Source of the DNA: Pseudomonadota bacterium
GTDB taxonomy: Bacteria; Pseudomonadota; Alphaproteobacteria; Rhizobiales; Xanthobacteraceae
Assembly: GCA_021779635.1 (NCBI GenBank)
Contig: JAJYAH010000015.1
Span: forward strand, 1-27,062
Length of the DNA stretch: 27,062 nt
Direction: 5' to 3'
Shown here: positions 8,360 through 15,728 of the stretch, piece after piece
Layout: every line of letters starts with the position of its first letter
How positions within the stretch are numbered: the first letter of the stretch is position 1
Position numbers and translations under genes: made by a program
Notes under the pieces: model-generated
Databases searched by the model: none
What the model was told of the DNA's origin: nothing
Seen by the model: the letters and a program-made list of their open reading frames with translations, nothing else

Positions 8360-9214
8360 TTATCGCCGCTCGATCGGCTGGGTCGCCTCGGCCCGCCGCG
8401 TGGGATGTTCGGAATGGCGCAGCCGGCGTTTCCGCCAGATCGATCCCGCCGTCAGTACAGCGATCGCGCCCAGCACCGAGCAGATATATTCGGCAGTATC
8501 ACCGTCCAGCGTGATGCGCGGCGACGTGCCGAAAATCGTCGAGGTCGCGTCGAGTTGGAGGCCGTCGAGAAGTCGTTGCAGGAACGGATGAACCGCCAGA
8601 TCGGTCGCGATCACGCCACCGGCGATCCACCCAAGCAGGATCGCGCCGAGCCAGACCAGAATCGGAAGCCGGTCCAGTACCATCATGATCAGCGCTGCGC
8701 CGGCGATGATCATCGGGATGCTGATGGCAAGGCCGAGGATCAATAGCGGGAGCTGTCCGTTGGCGGCCGCGGCGACCGCGATGACGTTATCCAGGCTCAT
8801 GACGATGTCGGCGATCACGACGATCCGGACGGCTTGCCAGAGGCTGGTGCCGGCGGTGACCTCGTCGCCCTCATCGTCCGGCACCAGAAGCCTGGTTGCG
8901 ATGACGATGAGCGCGAGGCCGCCGACCAGTTTCAGATAGGGCAGCCCCATCAAGGTCGCGACGATGCCGGTGAATGTGATCAGCAGCACCACTGCAATGC
9001 CGGCGCCGATTGCCATGCCCCACAGCCGCTGCCGGCGCGGCAGACCACGGCAGGCCATTGCAATCACCAGCGCATTGTCGCCGGACAACAACACGTTGAT
9101 CCAGATGATCTTGCCGACCGCAAGCCAGAATGCCGGTTTCTGCAGGTCGGTTTGAAATTGCGCTAAAATCGCACCGATGTTTGCGGGATCAAAGACCTGC
9201 AATAGTCCGTTCAC
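8360..9214 (-). CDS. TerC/YjbE-family integral membrane protein
   Basis: A 284-residue inner-membrane protein of the TerC family. Its two halves carry the paired acidic motifs of this family: LLSGDNALVIAMA (D46, N47) and, later, DIVMSLDNVIAVAAAANG. About seven hydrophobic segments are visible, with an acidic loop PDDEGDEV in the middle and a basic cytoplasmic C-terminus. TerC-family members include manganese exporters (MntP-unrelated, e.g. Alx, YceF) and proteins linked to tellurite resistance or metalloenzyme loading. By homology a role in Mn2+ or other metal export is likely but not shown. The start is GTG 9212-9214 with AGGGG about 7 nt upstream. It is convergent with ppx (47 nt apart) and lies 71 nt after ndk. 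I see no yybP-ykoY-type riboswitch in that gap. Confidence 0.85.
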   Translation of the reverse strand: MNGLLQVFDPANIGAILAQFQTDLQKPAFWLAVGKIIWINVLLSGDNALVIAMACRGLPRRQRLWGMAIGAGIAVVLLITFTGIVATLMGLPYLKLVGGLALIVIATRLLVPDDEGDEVTAGTSLWQAVRIVVIADIVMSLDNVIAVAAAANGQLPLLILGLAISIPMIIAGAALIMMVLDRLPILVWLGAILLGWIAGGVIATDLAVHPFLQRLLDGLQLDATSTIFGTSPRITLDGDTAEYICSVLGAIAVLTAGSIWRKRRLRHSEHPTRRAEATQPIERR

Positions 9215-9285
9215 AGCGAACCCCTACCGACCCAACGGCCGCCGCCGTTATGATCGACTAGATTGCGCGCCGACCTCGGTGTCAA

Positions 9286-9708
9286 TCAACCGACGATTTC
9301 GTTGCCTGAGAAAAACTGGGCAATTTCAACAGCTGCCGTTTCAGGTGCATCGGAGCCATGCACCGAATTTTCGCCGATCGACTTTGCGTGCAGCTTGCGG
9401 ATCGTGCCGTCGGCCGCCTTGGAAGGATCGGTCGCGCCCATCACCTCGCGGTGCCTGAGCACGGCGTTTTCACCCTCAAGCACTTGAACAACCACGGGGG
9501 CGGAAATCATGAAATCCACCAGTTCGCCAAAGAACGGCCGCGCCTTGTGGACGGCATAGAAGGTTTCGGCCTGCTCGCGGGTCATGCGAATGCGCTTCTG
9601 GGCAACGATTCGGAGTCCGGCCTTCTCGATCAGTGCGTTGATCGCGCCCGTCAGATTGCGTGCGGTCGCGTCCGGTTTGATAATCGAAAAGGTGCGTTCA
9701 ATCGCCAT
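9286..9708 (-). CDS. ndk: nucleoside diphosphate kinase
   Basis: A 140-residue NDP kinase that transfers the gamma-phosphate of ATP to other nucleoside diphosphates through a phosphohistidine. The sequence begins [14 protein letters not shown], contains the family [17 protein letters not shown] and [14 protein letters not shown] segments, and has the active site NSVHGSDA with H117. The length is standard. The frame is open 22 codons further upstream, but ATG 9706-9708 gives the canonical N-terminus and has AAGGACGAG before it. It is transcribed toward terC, 71 nt away, and could share a transcript with it. Confidence 0.97.
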   Translation of the reverse strand: MAIERTFSIIKPDATARNLTGAINALIEKAGLRIVAQKRIRMTREQAETFYAVHKARPFFGELVDFMISAPVVVQVLEGENAVLRHREVMGATDPSKAADGTIRKLHAKSIGENSVHGSDAPETAAVEIAQFFSGNEIVG

Positions 9709-10005
9709 GATCTCGTCCTTGAAAAGCGCTGGTGGGAGTGCGGCGCTTATATCGACGCCGTCAGCGAACGGCAAGCGATCAGGCGAGCGACAGCCAATGA
9801 CCGAGCCCGCAATACAGCCACCCTTTCGATGCCCAAAATTACAACAATTTCACCGACATTAACTCTCTCTGAAACGCCCGTCCGGGATTCATTCAGTTTC
9901 TCAGGAATAGCCTGCCATCAACCGAACGCCTCTCCAGTTCAGGGGGACGCCAGGGACAGTGACTTCACCGATGGCGCCACCAGCGCCTAACCTGAGGAGA
10001 CGACC
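9709..10005. other. intergenic region between ndk and the secreted small-protein gene
   Basis: These 297 bases separate two divergent genes and must carry both promoters. The 3' edge holds the clear ribosome binding site CTGAGGAGACGACC before ATG 10006. The middle is relatively A/T rich (AAAATTACAACAATTTC, around 9836-9852) for this genome. I see no convincing promoter pair, riboswitch or additional gene. Confidence 0.5.
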
Positions 10006-10272
10006 ATGTTACGCAAACTCTCGCTTGTTGCAGTTGCCGCGGCTTCGCTGGGTCTGGCCGCATTGGCCCCCACCTCCGCTTCCGCTTGGGGCGGTTGGCA
10101 CGGAGGCTGGCATGGCGGGTGGCATCGCGGCTGGGGTTGGGGCGGTCCGCGCTTCTTCGTCGGTGGTCCGGCCTATTACGGGTACGGCTACGGCTACGGC
10201 GGCTGCTACGTGCGGCAACTGGTTCCGACGCCATGGGGCCCGCGTTGGCGCCTGGTAAATCGCTGCTATTGA
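10006..10272 (+). CDS. small secreted Gly/Trp/His/Tyr-rich protein
   Basis: An 88-residue protein of unknown function. Residues 1-27 form a clear Sec signal peptide (MLRKL, a hydrophobic core, then SASAW), so the mature product of about 61 residues is periplasmic or extracellular. The mature part starts with tandem GGWH units (WGGWHGGWHGGWHRGWGWGG), then a GYGYGYGG run, and ends in the two-cysteine segment CYVRQLVPTPWGPRWRLVNRC. Similar proteins are widespread in Bradyrhizobium-type genomes. The histidines could bind metal, but that is inference. GAGGAG precedes the ATG at good spacing and a strong terminator follows the stop, so it is probably a monocistronic, well-expressed gene. Confidence 0.85.
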   Translation: MLRKLSLVAVAAASLGLAALAPTSASAWGGWHGGWHGGWHRGWGWGGPRFFVGGPAYYGYGYGYGGCYVRQLVPTPWGPRWRLVNRCY

Positions 10273-10296
10273 CCTCAATCGTCCGATCCGGATGTC

Positions 10297-10331
10297 AAAA
10301 AGGCCCTGGCCGGCAGCGGCCGGGGCTTTTT
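10297..10331 (+). terminator. rho-independent terminator
   Basis: AAAAAGGCCCTGGCCG, then the loop GCAG, then CGGCCGGGGCTTTTT. The G/C-rich stem has one mismatch and is flanked by A5 and T5. It starts 24 nt after the stop at 10272 and fits a bidirectional intrinsic terminator. Confidence 0.92.
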
Positions 10332-10479
10332 GTCCGATTCCGGTCGAGGGAACCGGGCGCCGCGTTCATCGGATTTTTACTGGAAAGGAACGGATTCCAC
10401 CGGCACCGGGAAACCATTTTCGTCGCGGCGACTTGTTTCTGCGTCATCACGTTGAAATGAACGCGAAGCGGAACCCCTA

Positions 10480-10677
10480 ATGGATTGCCAACACATCGAT
10501 CGCACCACCAGCCGATCGATCTGCGACGCCGTCGGCGAACGGCTGCAGCAGGATCTCCGCCCGGAGATGTCGCCCCTGCCACCCCATCTCCAGCATCTAA
10601 TCGAGGCGTTGCGCAGGCGGGACGGCGAAAGCCCCCGGAAGTCATCGCACTGGCTCGGCGTATTGCGTGATATGTGA
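10480..10677 (+). CDS. small hypothetical protein
   Basis: A 65-residue cytoplasmic protein, unrecognised by family name. It has no signal peptide or membrane segment. The middle contains SICDAVGERLQQDLRP and a proline-flanked helix LPPHLQHLIEALRRRD. A short polar protein with a central amphipathic helix of this kind could bind a partner protein; the LPxxLxxLIxxL pattern only loosely recalls small anti-sigma adaptors such as NepR, and I do not claim that identity. It follows an intrinsic terminator and precedes the ABC-F gene by 65 nt on the same strand. The Shine-Dalgarno site is weak (AGCGGA). Overlapping frames are shorter or look compositionally random. Moderately likely to be real. Confidence 0.5.
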   Translation: MDCQHIDRTTSRSICDAVGERLQQDLRPEMSPLPPHLQHLIEALRRRDGESPRKSSHWLGVLRDM

Positions 10678-10742
10678 ACTCCCAGAGGCGATATTACCCA
10701 CAAACCGGTTGCGTTTGGCGGCGGCTCCGGTGACAACGCCGC

Positions 10743-12617
10743 ATGCTCTCAATATCAGATATTTCGGTCCGGATTGCCGGGCGGCTTTTGATCGATAACA
10801 GCTCCGTGCAGATCGTGCCCGGCGCGCGCGTCGGCTTTGTCGGCCGCAATGGTGTGGGCAAATCGACGCTATTCAGCGCGATCCGCGGCGAGTTGCCGAC
10901 GGAAAGCGGGACCATCACGATCCCGCCGCGCTGGCGCGTCGGCAGCTTGGCGCAGGAAGCGCCTGACGGCCCCGAGAGCCTGATCGACGTCGTGCTGGCG
11001 GCCGACCTGGAGCGCGACGCGTTGCTGCGCGAGGCCGAAACGGCGCATGATCCGCACCGGATCGCTGAGATCCAGACCCGGCTCGTCGATATCGACGCCC
11101 ATTCCGCCCCTGCCCGTGCGGCCTCCGTTCTGAGCGGCCTCGGATTTTCCACCGCCGACCAGGCCCGATCCTGTTCGGAATTTTCCGGCGGCTGGAGGAT
11201 GCGCGTCGCGCTGGCGGCGACGTTGTTTTCGGCACCCGACCTTCTGCTGCTGGACGAGCCCACCAACTATCTTGATCTCGAGGGCACGCTATGGCTCGAA
11301 GATCATCTGGCGAACTATCCGCGCACCGTGATCGTGATCAGTCACGACCGCGACCTGCTCGACACCTCGGTCGACCAGATCCTGCATCTCGATCGCGGCA
11401 AGCTCACGCTCTACAAGGGAACTTATTCCTCTTTCGAAGAGCAGCGCGCGACGCGCGAAATGCTGGATGCCAAGCACGCCAAACGCCAGGCCGACGAGCG
11501 CAAGCGGCTGCAGGCCTTCGTCGACCGCTTCAAGGCCAAGGCCTCGAAAGCCCGTCAGGCGCAGTCCCGCGTCAAGATGCTGGAAAGAATGAAGCCCGTC
11601 ACCGCGCTGGTGACCCAGGACGTGCGCGAGATTTCGTTTCCGGTGCCCGAGAAGATGCTGTCGCCGCCGATCATCGCCGTCGACAATGTTTCGGTCGGCT
11701 ACGATCCGAAAAAGCCGGTGCTCAATCGCGTGACATTGCGCATCGACACCGACGACCGAATCGCGCTGCTCGGGTCCAATGGCAACGGCAAGTCGACGCT
11801 GGTCAAGCTGCTCGCCAACAAGCTGCAGCCGTTCTCCGGGCAAGTCACCCGCGCGGACAAACTGTCGGTCGGTTATTTCGCGCAGCATCAGGTTGATGAG
11901 CTCGATCTCGACGGATCGCCCTACGATCACGTTCGCAAGCTGATGCCGGACGCCACCGAAACCAAGATCCGCGGGCGCACCGGCGCGATCGGCTTCTCCG
12001 GCAAGGCCGGCGACACACTGGTCCGAAGCCTGTCGGGGGGCGAAAAGGCCCGGCTGCTGCTTGGCCTGGCGACTTTCTTCGGTCCCAACATGATTATTCT
12101 CGACGAGCCGACCAACCATCTGGATATCGACAGCCGCGCGGCACTTGCCGAGGCGATCAATGAATTTCCGGGCGCAGTCATCATGGTTTCCCATGATCGC
12201 TATCTGATCGAGGCCTGCGCCGATCAATTATGGGTCGTGGCCGATCATGCCGTCACGGCCTATGACGGCGACCTCGACGATTATCGCCGCAGCGTGCTGT
12301 CGACACGCGGCATGCGCGCGAATTCGCGCGACCGCGCCGACCGCGAACACGGCAACGGCCGCGACAAGCCTCAGCGCAAGGTCGAAAACCGCGCGCCGCT
12401 GAAGCAGAGGATTTCAGACGCCGAAGCGGAGATCGCGCGCATCAACGGCATCATCGCCAAGATCGACACCGCGCTCGCGCTTCCGGATCTATTTCAGCGC
12501 GATCCGAAACAGGCCGCCCAGCTCAGCAAGGCGCGCGCCGGCGCGGCCAACGCCCTGCGGCAGGCCGAGGAAGCGTGGCTGACCGCCAGTTCGCAGTATG
12601 ATGAGGCGACCGGCTGA
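10743..12617 (+). CDS. ABC-F family ATP-binding protein (Uup/YheS-like)
   Basis: A 624-residue soluble protein with two ABC ATPase domains and no membrane segment, as in the ABC-F family, whose members act on the ribosome (translation factors, antibiotic protection). Domain 1 has Walker A GRNGVGKST (34-42), signature FSGGWRMRVALA and Walker B LLLLDEPTNYLDLE. The basic helical linker KRLQAFVDRFKAKASKARQAQSRVKMLERM is the P-site tRNA-interaction motif region. Domain 2 has Walker A GSNGNGKST (344-352), signature LSGGEKARLLLG and Walker B MIILDEPTNHLDID. The C-terminal 100 residues are charged and partly coiled-coil, as in Uup/YheS. Both ATPase sites look intact. The exact subfamily cannot be assigned by eye. 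It is convergent with the lipoprotein gene at 12734. Confidence 0.93.
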   Translation: MLSISDISVRIAGRLLIDNSSVQIVPGARVGFVGRNGVGKSTLFSAIRGELPTESGTITIPPRWRVGSLAQEAPDGPESLIDVVLAADLERDALLREAETAHDPHRIAEIQTRLVDIDAHSAPARAASVLSGLGFSTADQARSCSEFSGGWRMRVALAATLFSAPDLLLLDEPTNYLDLEGTLWLEDHLANYPRTVIVISHDRDLLDTSVDQILHLDRGKLTLYKGTYSSFEEQRATREMLDAKHAKRQADERKRLQAFVDRFKAKASKARQAQSRVKMLERMKPVTALVTQDVREISFPVPEKMLSPPIIAVDNVSVGYDPKKPVLNRVTLRIDTDDRIALLGSNGNGKSTLVKLLANKLQPFSGQVTRADKLSVGYFAQHQVDELDLDGSPYDHVRKLMPDATETKIRGRTGAIGFSGKAGDTLVRSLSGGEKARLLLGLATFFGPNMIILDEPTNHLDIDSRAALAEAINEFPGAVIMVSHDRYLIEACADQLWVVADHAVTAYDGDLDDYRRSVLSTRGMRANSRDRADREHGNGRDKPQRKVENRAPLKQRISDAEAEIARINGIIAKIDTALALPDLFQRDPKQAAQLSKARAGAANALRQAEEAWLTASSQYDEATG

Positions 12618-12619
12618 TT

Positions 12620-12690
12620 ACAGCTTTTCCAGCGAAAGCACTTGATGCGGGGTGATGCCAGCTCGCGCGAAGAAACGCGTCAAATAGCGC
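12620..12690 (+). repeat. dispersed intergenic repeat, copy C (diverged)
   Basis: ACAGCTTTTCCAGCGAAAGC is followed about 30 nt later by GCTCGCGCGAAGAAACGCG and TCAAATAGCGC. It follows the same order as copies A and B but with substitutions in the first hairpin. It lies in the 116-nt gap between the convergent ABC-F and lipoprotein genes. Confidence 0.6.
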
Positions 12691-12733
12691 CACCGATCAT
12701 TCCACAGAAGGATCCGAACCTCACGGGAAACCG

Positions 12734-13294
12734 TCAGGTCGCCGCCGGCTTTTTCTTCGGCTTTGTGGGCTTAGGCTGCACCACCGCACCAGGCGCACGC
12801 TCGATCGATGTCAGGCGTCCACCCGTGAAGGTATAGATTCCAGCGCGCTGGCCTTGCGTATAGTTGATGACCGCCACCCGATCACCACGCTGATTGTTCG
12901 ACAGACTGACGCTGCCCGGTACGCCGATGCCGCGCACGACATCGCATTCGGTGTGACCAAGCGCCACCGTTCCGGTGGTCGATGGCGGGGGCGACGCGGC
13001 GGGTCCTTCGGCCAACGCGTTGGAGTCGGCTGGGCCACCGGGAGGCGTCATTCCCGGGCAGTACCCTTCGGCGCTGACCAGATCGTCGGCCGTAATCGGC
13101 TTGTTGGGGGTCAGGGGCGGCGTTTCGATCGAAACGTTTCTGATGAACAGCCTGCCCGAACGCGAAAACCACTCCGCGTCCTTCGACAGAAGATCGGACG
13201 AAAACATGTCGGACGCGCCCGAGCAGCCCGCGATGACCGGGGCAAACAGCAGCAACGCCAGCAGGCGCTTTCGATGAGCCTTCTTGTCTCGCAC
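12734..13294 (-). CDS. putative outer-membrane lipoprotein with BamE/SmpA-like C-terminal region
   Basis: A 186-residue lipoprotein of unknown function. The N-terminus is basic (RDKKAHRKR), then a hydrophobic stretch and a lipobox ending at C24 (APVIAGC), with S25 after it, so outer-membrane sorting is likely. Residues about 110-165 (GHTECDVVRGIGVPGSVSLSN, AVINYTQGQRAGIYTFTGGRLTSIE) have the spacing of BamE/SmpA-type domains: a G-x-T-x-x-D-V helix, a G-x-P turn, then two beta strands. A proline/serine-rich linker precedes this part and a PKPTKPKKKP tail follows. GTG 13292-13294 is the start, with AGGAAC upstream. The BamE-like reading is inference; the lipoprotein call is well supported. Confidence 0.8.
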   Translation of the reverse strand: MRDKKAHRKRLLALLLFAPVIAGCSGASDMFSSDLLSKDAEWFSRSGRLFIRNVSIETPPLTPNKPITADDLVSAEGYCPGMTPPGGPADSNALAEGPAASPPPSTTGTVALGHTECDVVRGIGVPGSVSLSNNQRGDRVAVINYTQGQRAGIYTFTGGRLTSIERAPGAVVQPKPTKPKKKPAAT

Positions 13295-13414
13295 GATGAA
13301 CTAGGTTCCTACAACGCCCTAAGCGGTTGTCCCAACATCACTTTGCGGCACGACCGTGGCTATGCGCAAGCCCATGGGCCGAAACCGCAGATTATCATTA
13401 ATTGTCGCAGATCG

Positions 13415-13867
13415 CTATTCCCGCCGCTGCCACCGGCCCCGCTCATCCGCCTGCCAGTAGGTAACCTCGAACCCCCGCGCCTTGCAATCTGTCCAGGCGC
13501 CCCGCGCTGCGGCAAGTGCATCCCCGTCGTCGCCGTTGAAAACCAGAACCAGCCGCTGATAGGCGTCCGAATCGACAGGCAAAGCGGCATTGTCGACCAG
13601 AAATCTGACGTTGGCCCGGTTCGGATTGCCTTCCTCGGCCGTCAGAACGATCGGCTGATCCTGCGCATCGCTGGCGCGCCATGTGGCGTGCGGCAAGAAC
13701 GAATCATCGCGATACGTCCACAAATGAGCGTCAAGCGCGTCGGTGCGCTCTTGCGACGTCGACTGCACGACAACTCGCCAACCGCGCTCCAGCGATTTTT
13801 CCAGCAAGGGCGGCAAAACGCTCTCAAGCGACATGTTTTGCAGATGATAGAACAAAACTTCCGTCAT
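13415..13867 (-). CDS. holC: DNA polymerase III chi subunit
   Basis: A 150-residue protein matching HolC, the chi subunit of the replicative clamp-loader complex, which links the holoenzyme to single-strand binding protein. It begins MTEVLFYHLQNMSLESVLPPLLEKSLERGWRV and contains the conserved TDALDAHLWTYRDDSFLPHA and the later LVFNGDDGDALAAAR segment. The length is typical. The ATG lies 10 nt after the pepA stop, and a pepA-holC pairing is frequent in proteobacteria, so the two genes very likely share a transcript. Confidence 0.93.
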   Translation of the reverse strand: MTEVLFYHLQNMSLESVLPPLLEKSLERGWRVVVQSTSQERTDALDAHLWTYRDDSFLPHATWRASDAQDQPIVLTAEEGNPNRANVRFLVDNAALPVDSDAYQRLVLVFNGDDGDALAAARGAWTDCKARGFEVTYWQADERGRWQRRE

Positions 13868-13877
13868 CAGGTTTTAG

Positions 13878-15380
13878 CTACTTCCCGGCTTCGTAATATT
13901 CCGCGACCAGCCGCTCCAGCAGGCGCACGCCATAGCCCGAGCCCCAGCTGTGGCTGATCTCGGATTTCGGCGCGCCCATCGCGGTTCCCGCGATATCGAG
14001 GTGCGCCCACGGCGTATCATCGACGAAGCGCTGCAGGAACTGCGCGGCGGTGATCGAGCCGCCGTTGCGGGTGCCTGTGTTCTTCATGTCGGCGAATTGC
14101 GAGTCGATCTGCTTGTCGTATTCCGGACCGAGCGGCATGCGCCAAACCCGCTCTCCGGTCGCGATCCCGACCTTCGTCAGCCGCTCGGCCAACTCGTCAT
14201 TGTTGGAAAACAAGCCTGCATATTCGGTGCCGAGCGCGACCATGATCGCGCCCGTGAGCGTCGCCAGGTCGACCATGAATTTCGGCTTGAACTTCTTCGC
14301 CACATACCAGAGCACATCGGCCAGCACCAGCCGGCCTTCGGCGTCGGTGTTGATGATCTCGATGGTCTGGCCGGACATCGACGTCACGATGTCGCCGGGG
14401 CGTTGCGCGTTGCCATCGGGCATGTTCTCGACAAGGCCGATCGCCCCGACCGCATTGACCTTCGCCTTCCGCGCCGCCAGCGCATGCATCAGCCCAACCA
14501 CGCAGGCTGCACCCCCCATGTCGCCCTTCATGTCCTCCATGCTTCCGGCCGGCTTGATGGAAATGCCGCCGCTATCGAAGCAAACGCCCTTGCCGATAAA
14601 AGCAACCGGCTGGTCGCCGCGCTTGCCGCCGTTCCAGCGCATGATCACGGTGCGGCCGGGCTGCGTGGAGCCCTGGGCGACCCCGAGCAGCGCACCCATT
14701 CCGAGTTTCGTCATGGCCTTGATGTCAAGAACCTGGACGTCGACGCCGAGTTTGCGCAGCTGGCCGGCGCGACGCGCGAATTCCACGGGATAGAGCACGT
14801 TCGGAGGCTCGTTGACCAGTTCGCGCGCGATGATGACGCCGTCGACGACGTGTGCGTCGGGAGCGAAGGCCTTTCGCGCAGCGGCGACATCCCCGACCGC
14901 GATTGAAACGTCAGCGCGCAACGCGCCGTCCTCGCCGTCTTTCTTCTTGGTCTTGTAGCGGTCAAATTTATAGGCGCGTAGCCGCACGCCGGATGCGACC
15001 GCCGCGGCCTGGTCGGGCTTCAAGGCCCCTGTCGGCAGTTCGGCGATGACCGTCACCGCGTCATTGCCGGCGCGCAATTTGCCGGCGACCGCGCCGCCAA
15101 GCTTGAGAAAATCGAAGTCCTTGATAGCCGATAGCTTGCCGGCGCCGACCACGATCAAGCGTGAGGCCTTGAGACCTTCAGGCGCCAGAATATCGAGCGC
15201 GGATCCGCTCTTTCCCTTGAACTGGTTGGTGGCCGCGGCGCGTCCGACGACATCGGTCGCATCCCCCAGCGCCTTGCGGGTCGCGGCGCCGAATTTCAAC
15301 GTGTCGTCGCAGAACACCACGAGAATGCCGCGCGGCGCGGTGGAAAACGGAACGAAGCCGACCTTGACGGCGTCGGGCAT
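13878..15380 (-). CDS. pepA: leucyl aminopeptidase (M17 family)
   Basis: A 500-residue cytosolic aminopeptidase that removes N-terminal residues from peptides; in E. coli PepA also binds DNA. The C-terminal catalytic domain keeps all two-metal ligands: K264, D269, D287, D346 and E348, in [17 protein letters not shown] and the M17 signature NTDAEGRL. Catalytic K276 and R350 are also present. The N-terminal macrodomain-like half is less conserved, as usual. I start at ATG 15378-15380 (MPDAVKVGF), which has GGAGGA at 7 nt; the frame is open five codons further. It is transcribed with holC and is divergent from the lptF-lptG region. Confidence 0.96.
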   Translation of the reverse strand: MPDAVKVGFVPFSTAPRGILVVFCDDTLKFGAATRKALGDATDVVGRAAATNQFKGKSGSALDILAPEGLKASRLIVVGAGKLSAIKDFDFLKLGGAVAGKLRAGNDAVTVIAELPTGALKPDQAAAVASGVRLRAYKFDRYKTKKKDGEDGALRADVSIAVGDVAAARKAFAPDAHVVDGVIIARELVNEPPNVLYPVEFARRAGQLRKLGVDVQVLDIKAMTKLGMGALLGVAQGSTQPGRTVIMRWNGGKRGDQPVAFIGKGVCFDSGGISIKPAGSMEDMKGDMGGAACVVGLMHALAARKAKVNAVGAIGLVENMPDGNAQRPGDIVTSMSGQTIEIINTDAEGRLVLADVLWYVAKKFKPKFMVDLATLTGAIMVALGTEYAGLFSNNDELAERLTKVGIATGERVWRMPLGPEYDKQIDSQFADMKNTGTRNGGSITAAQFLQRFVDDTPWAHLDIAGTAMGAPKSEISHSWGSGYGVRLLERLVAEYYEAGK

Positions 15381-15528
15381 AGGCAAATCCTCCAAAATAG
15401 GGCTGTAACCGGGTGCGAAGAAACCCGCGGGGCGGTGCTGGGAATGCTCACTTGGCTGTGATGCACATACATTTAGAGCGTGGTCAGGGCACTATGGCCT
15501 GTCAGCTGCGGCGCTGCCAAGCGTTCCC

Positions 15529-15544
15529 GTGGCCGAGAGGCCAC
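15529..15544. other. hairpin GTGGCC-GAGA-GGCCAC
   Basis: Perfect 6-bp G/C-rich inverted repeat with a GNRA-type loop (GAGA), located 14 nt before the CtrA-like site. No T tract follows on either side, so it is not a typical intrinsic terminator. It could be part of a 5' leader or a protein-binding site; its role is unknown. Confidence 0.45.
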
Positions 15545-15557
15545 ATAGCGCGAATTA

Positions 15558-15572
15558 TTAACCATATCCTAA
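15558..15572 (+). promoter_or_regulatory. CtrA-like site TTAA-N7-CTAA
   Basis: TTAACCATATCCTAA matches the alphaproteobacterial CtrA consensus TTAA-N7-TTAA at 7 of 8 defined positions. It lies in the divergent pepA/lptF region, where cell-cycle control of envelope genes would be plausible. A/T-rich promoter DNA produces such matches by chance, so this is only a candidate. Confidence 0.3.
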
Positions 15573-15728
15573 GGGTGCCATGGCGCAGCCATTTTGTTGA
15601 CGGATCAAAGGGATGGTAGTGAGAGTGTGGGGCCGGCCGGATCGATGGCGCGCGACCAAAGGGGATCCCGGTTTCGGGATTGGTCGCAGCGGCAGTTCCG
15701 GTTCGCAGGGTGGGGTCGTGCGGTAACG

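Larger units (their letters stand above)
15381..15728. other. 348-nt divergent intergenic region between pepA and the lptF remnant
   Basis: This is the longest gene-free stretch in the window. It holds the pepA Shine-Dalgarno sequence at its left edge, a perfect 6-bp hairpin with a GAGA loop at 15529-15544, and an A/T-rich patch at 15553-15572 containing a CtrA-like site. Promoters for both pepA-holC and the lptG-lptD-surA operon must lie here. I see no small gene, riboswitch or repeat copy that I can support. Confidence 0.6.

Noticed and set aside
9215..9285. manganese riboswitch (yybP-ykoY) upstream of the TerC-family gene
   Set aside because: The gap between ndk and terC is only 71 nt and shows none of the conserved riboswitch elements.
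10350..10410. EcfG-type promoter (GGAAC-N16/17-CGTT) upstream of the 65-residue gene
   Set aside because: GGAAC occurs twice, but no CGTT lies at the required distance from either.
11289..12227. 312-codon open frame antisense to the ABC-F gene
   Set aside because: The opposite strand encodes two complete ABC ATPase domains; the antisense translation has no recognisable motif.
12720..12737. GAAA-loop hairpin overlapping the lipoprotein stop codon, as a terminator
   Set aside because: The 7-bp stem has one mismatch and no T tract on either strand, so it does not meet the requirement for an intrinsic terminator.
13950..14906. 318-codon plus-strand frame opposite pepA
   Set aside because: pepA on the other strand keeps all metal ligands. 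The frame translates to Arg/His/Asp-rich sequence without any known domain.
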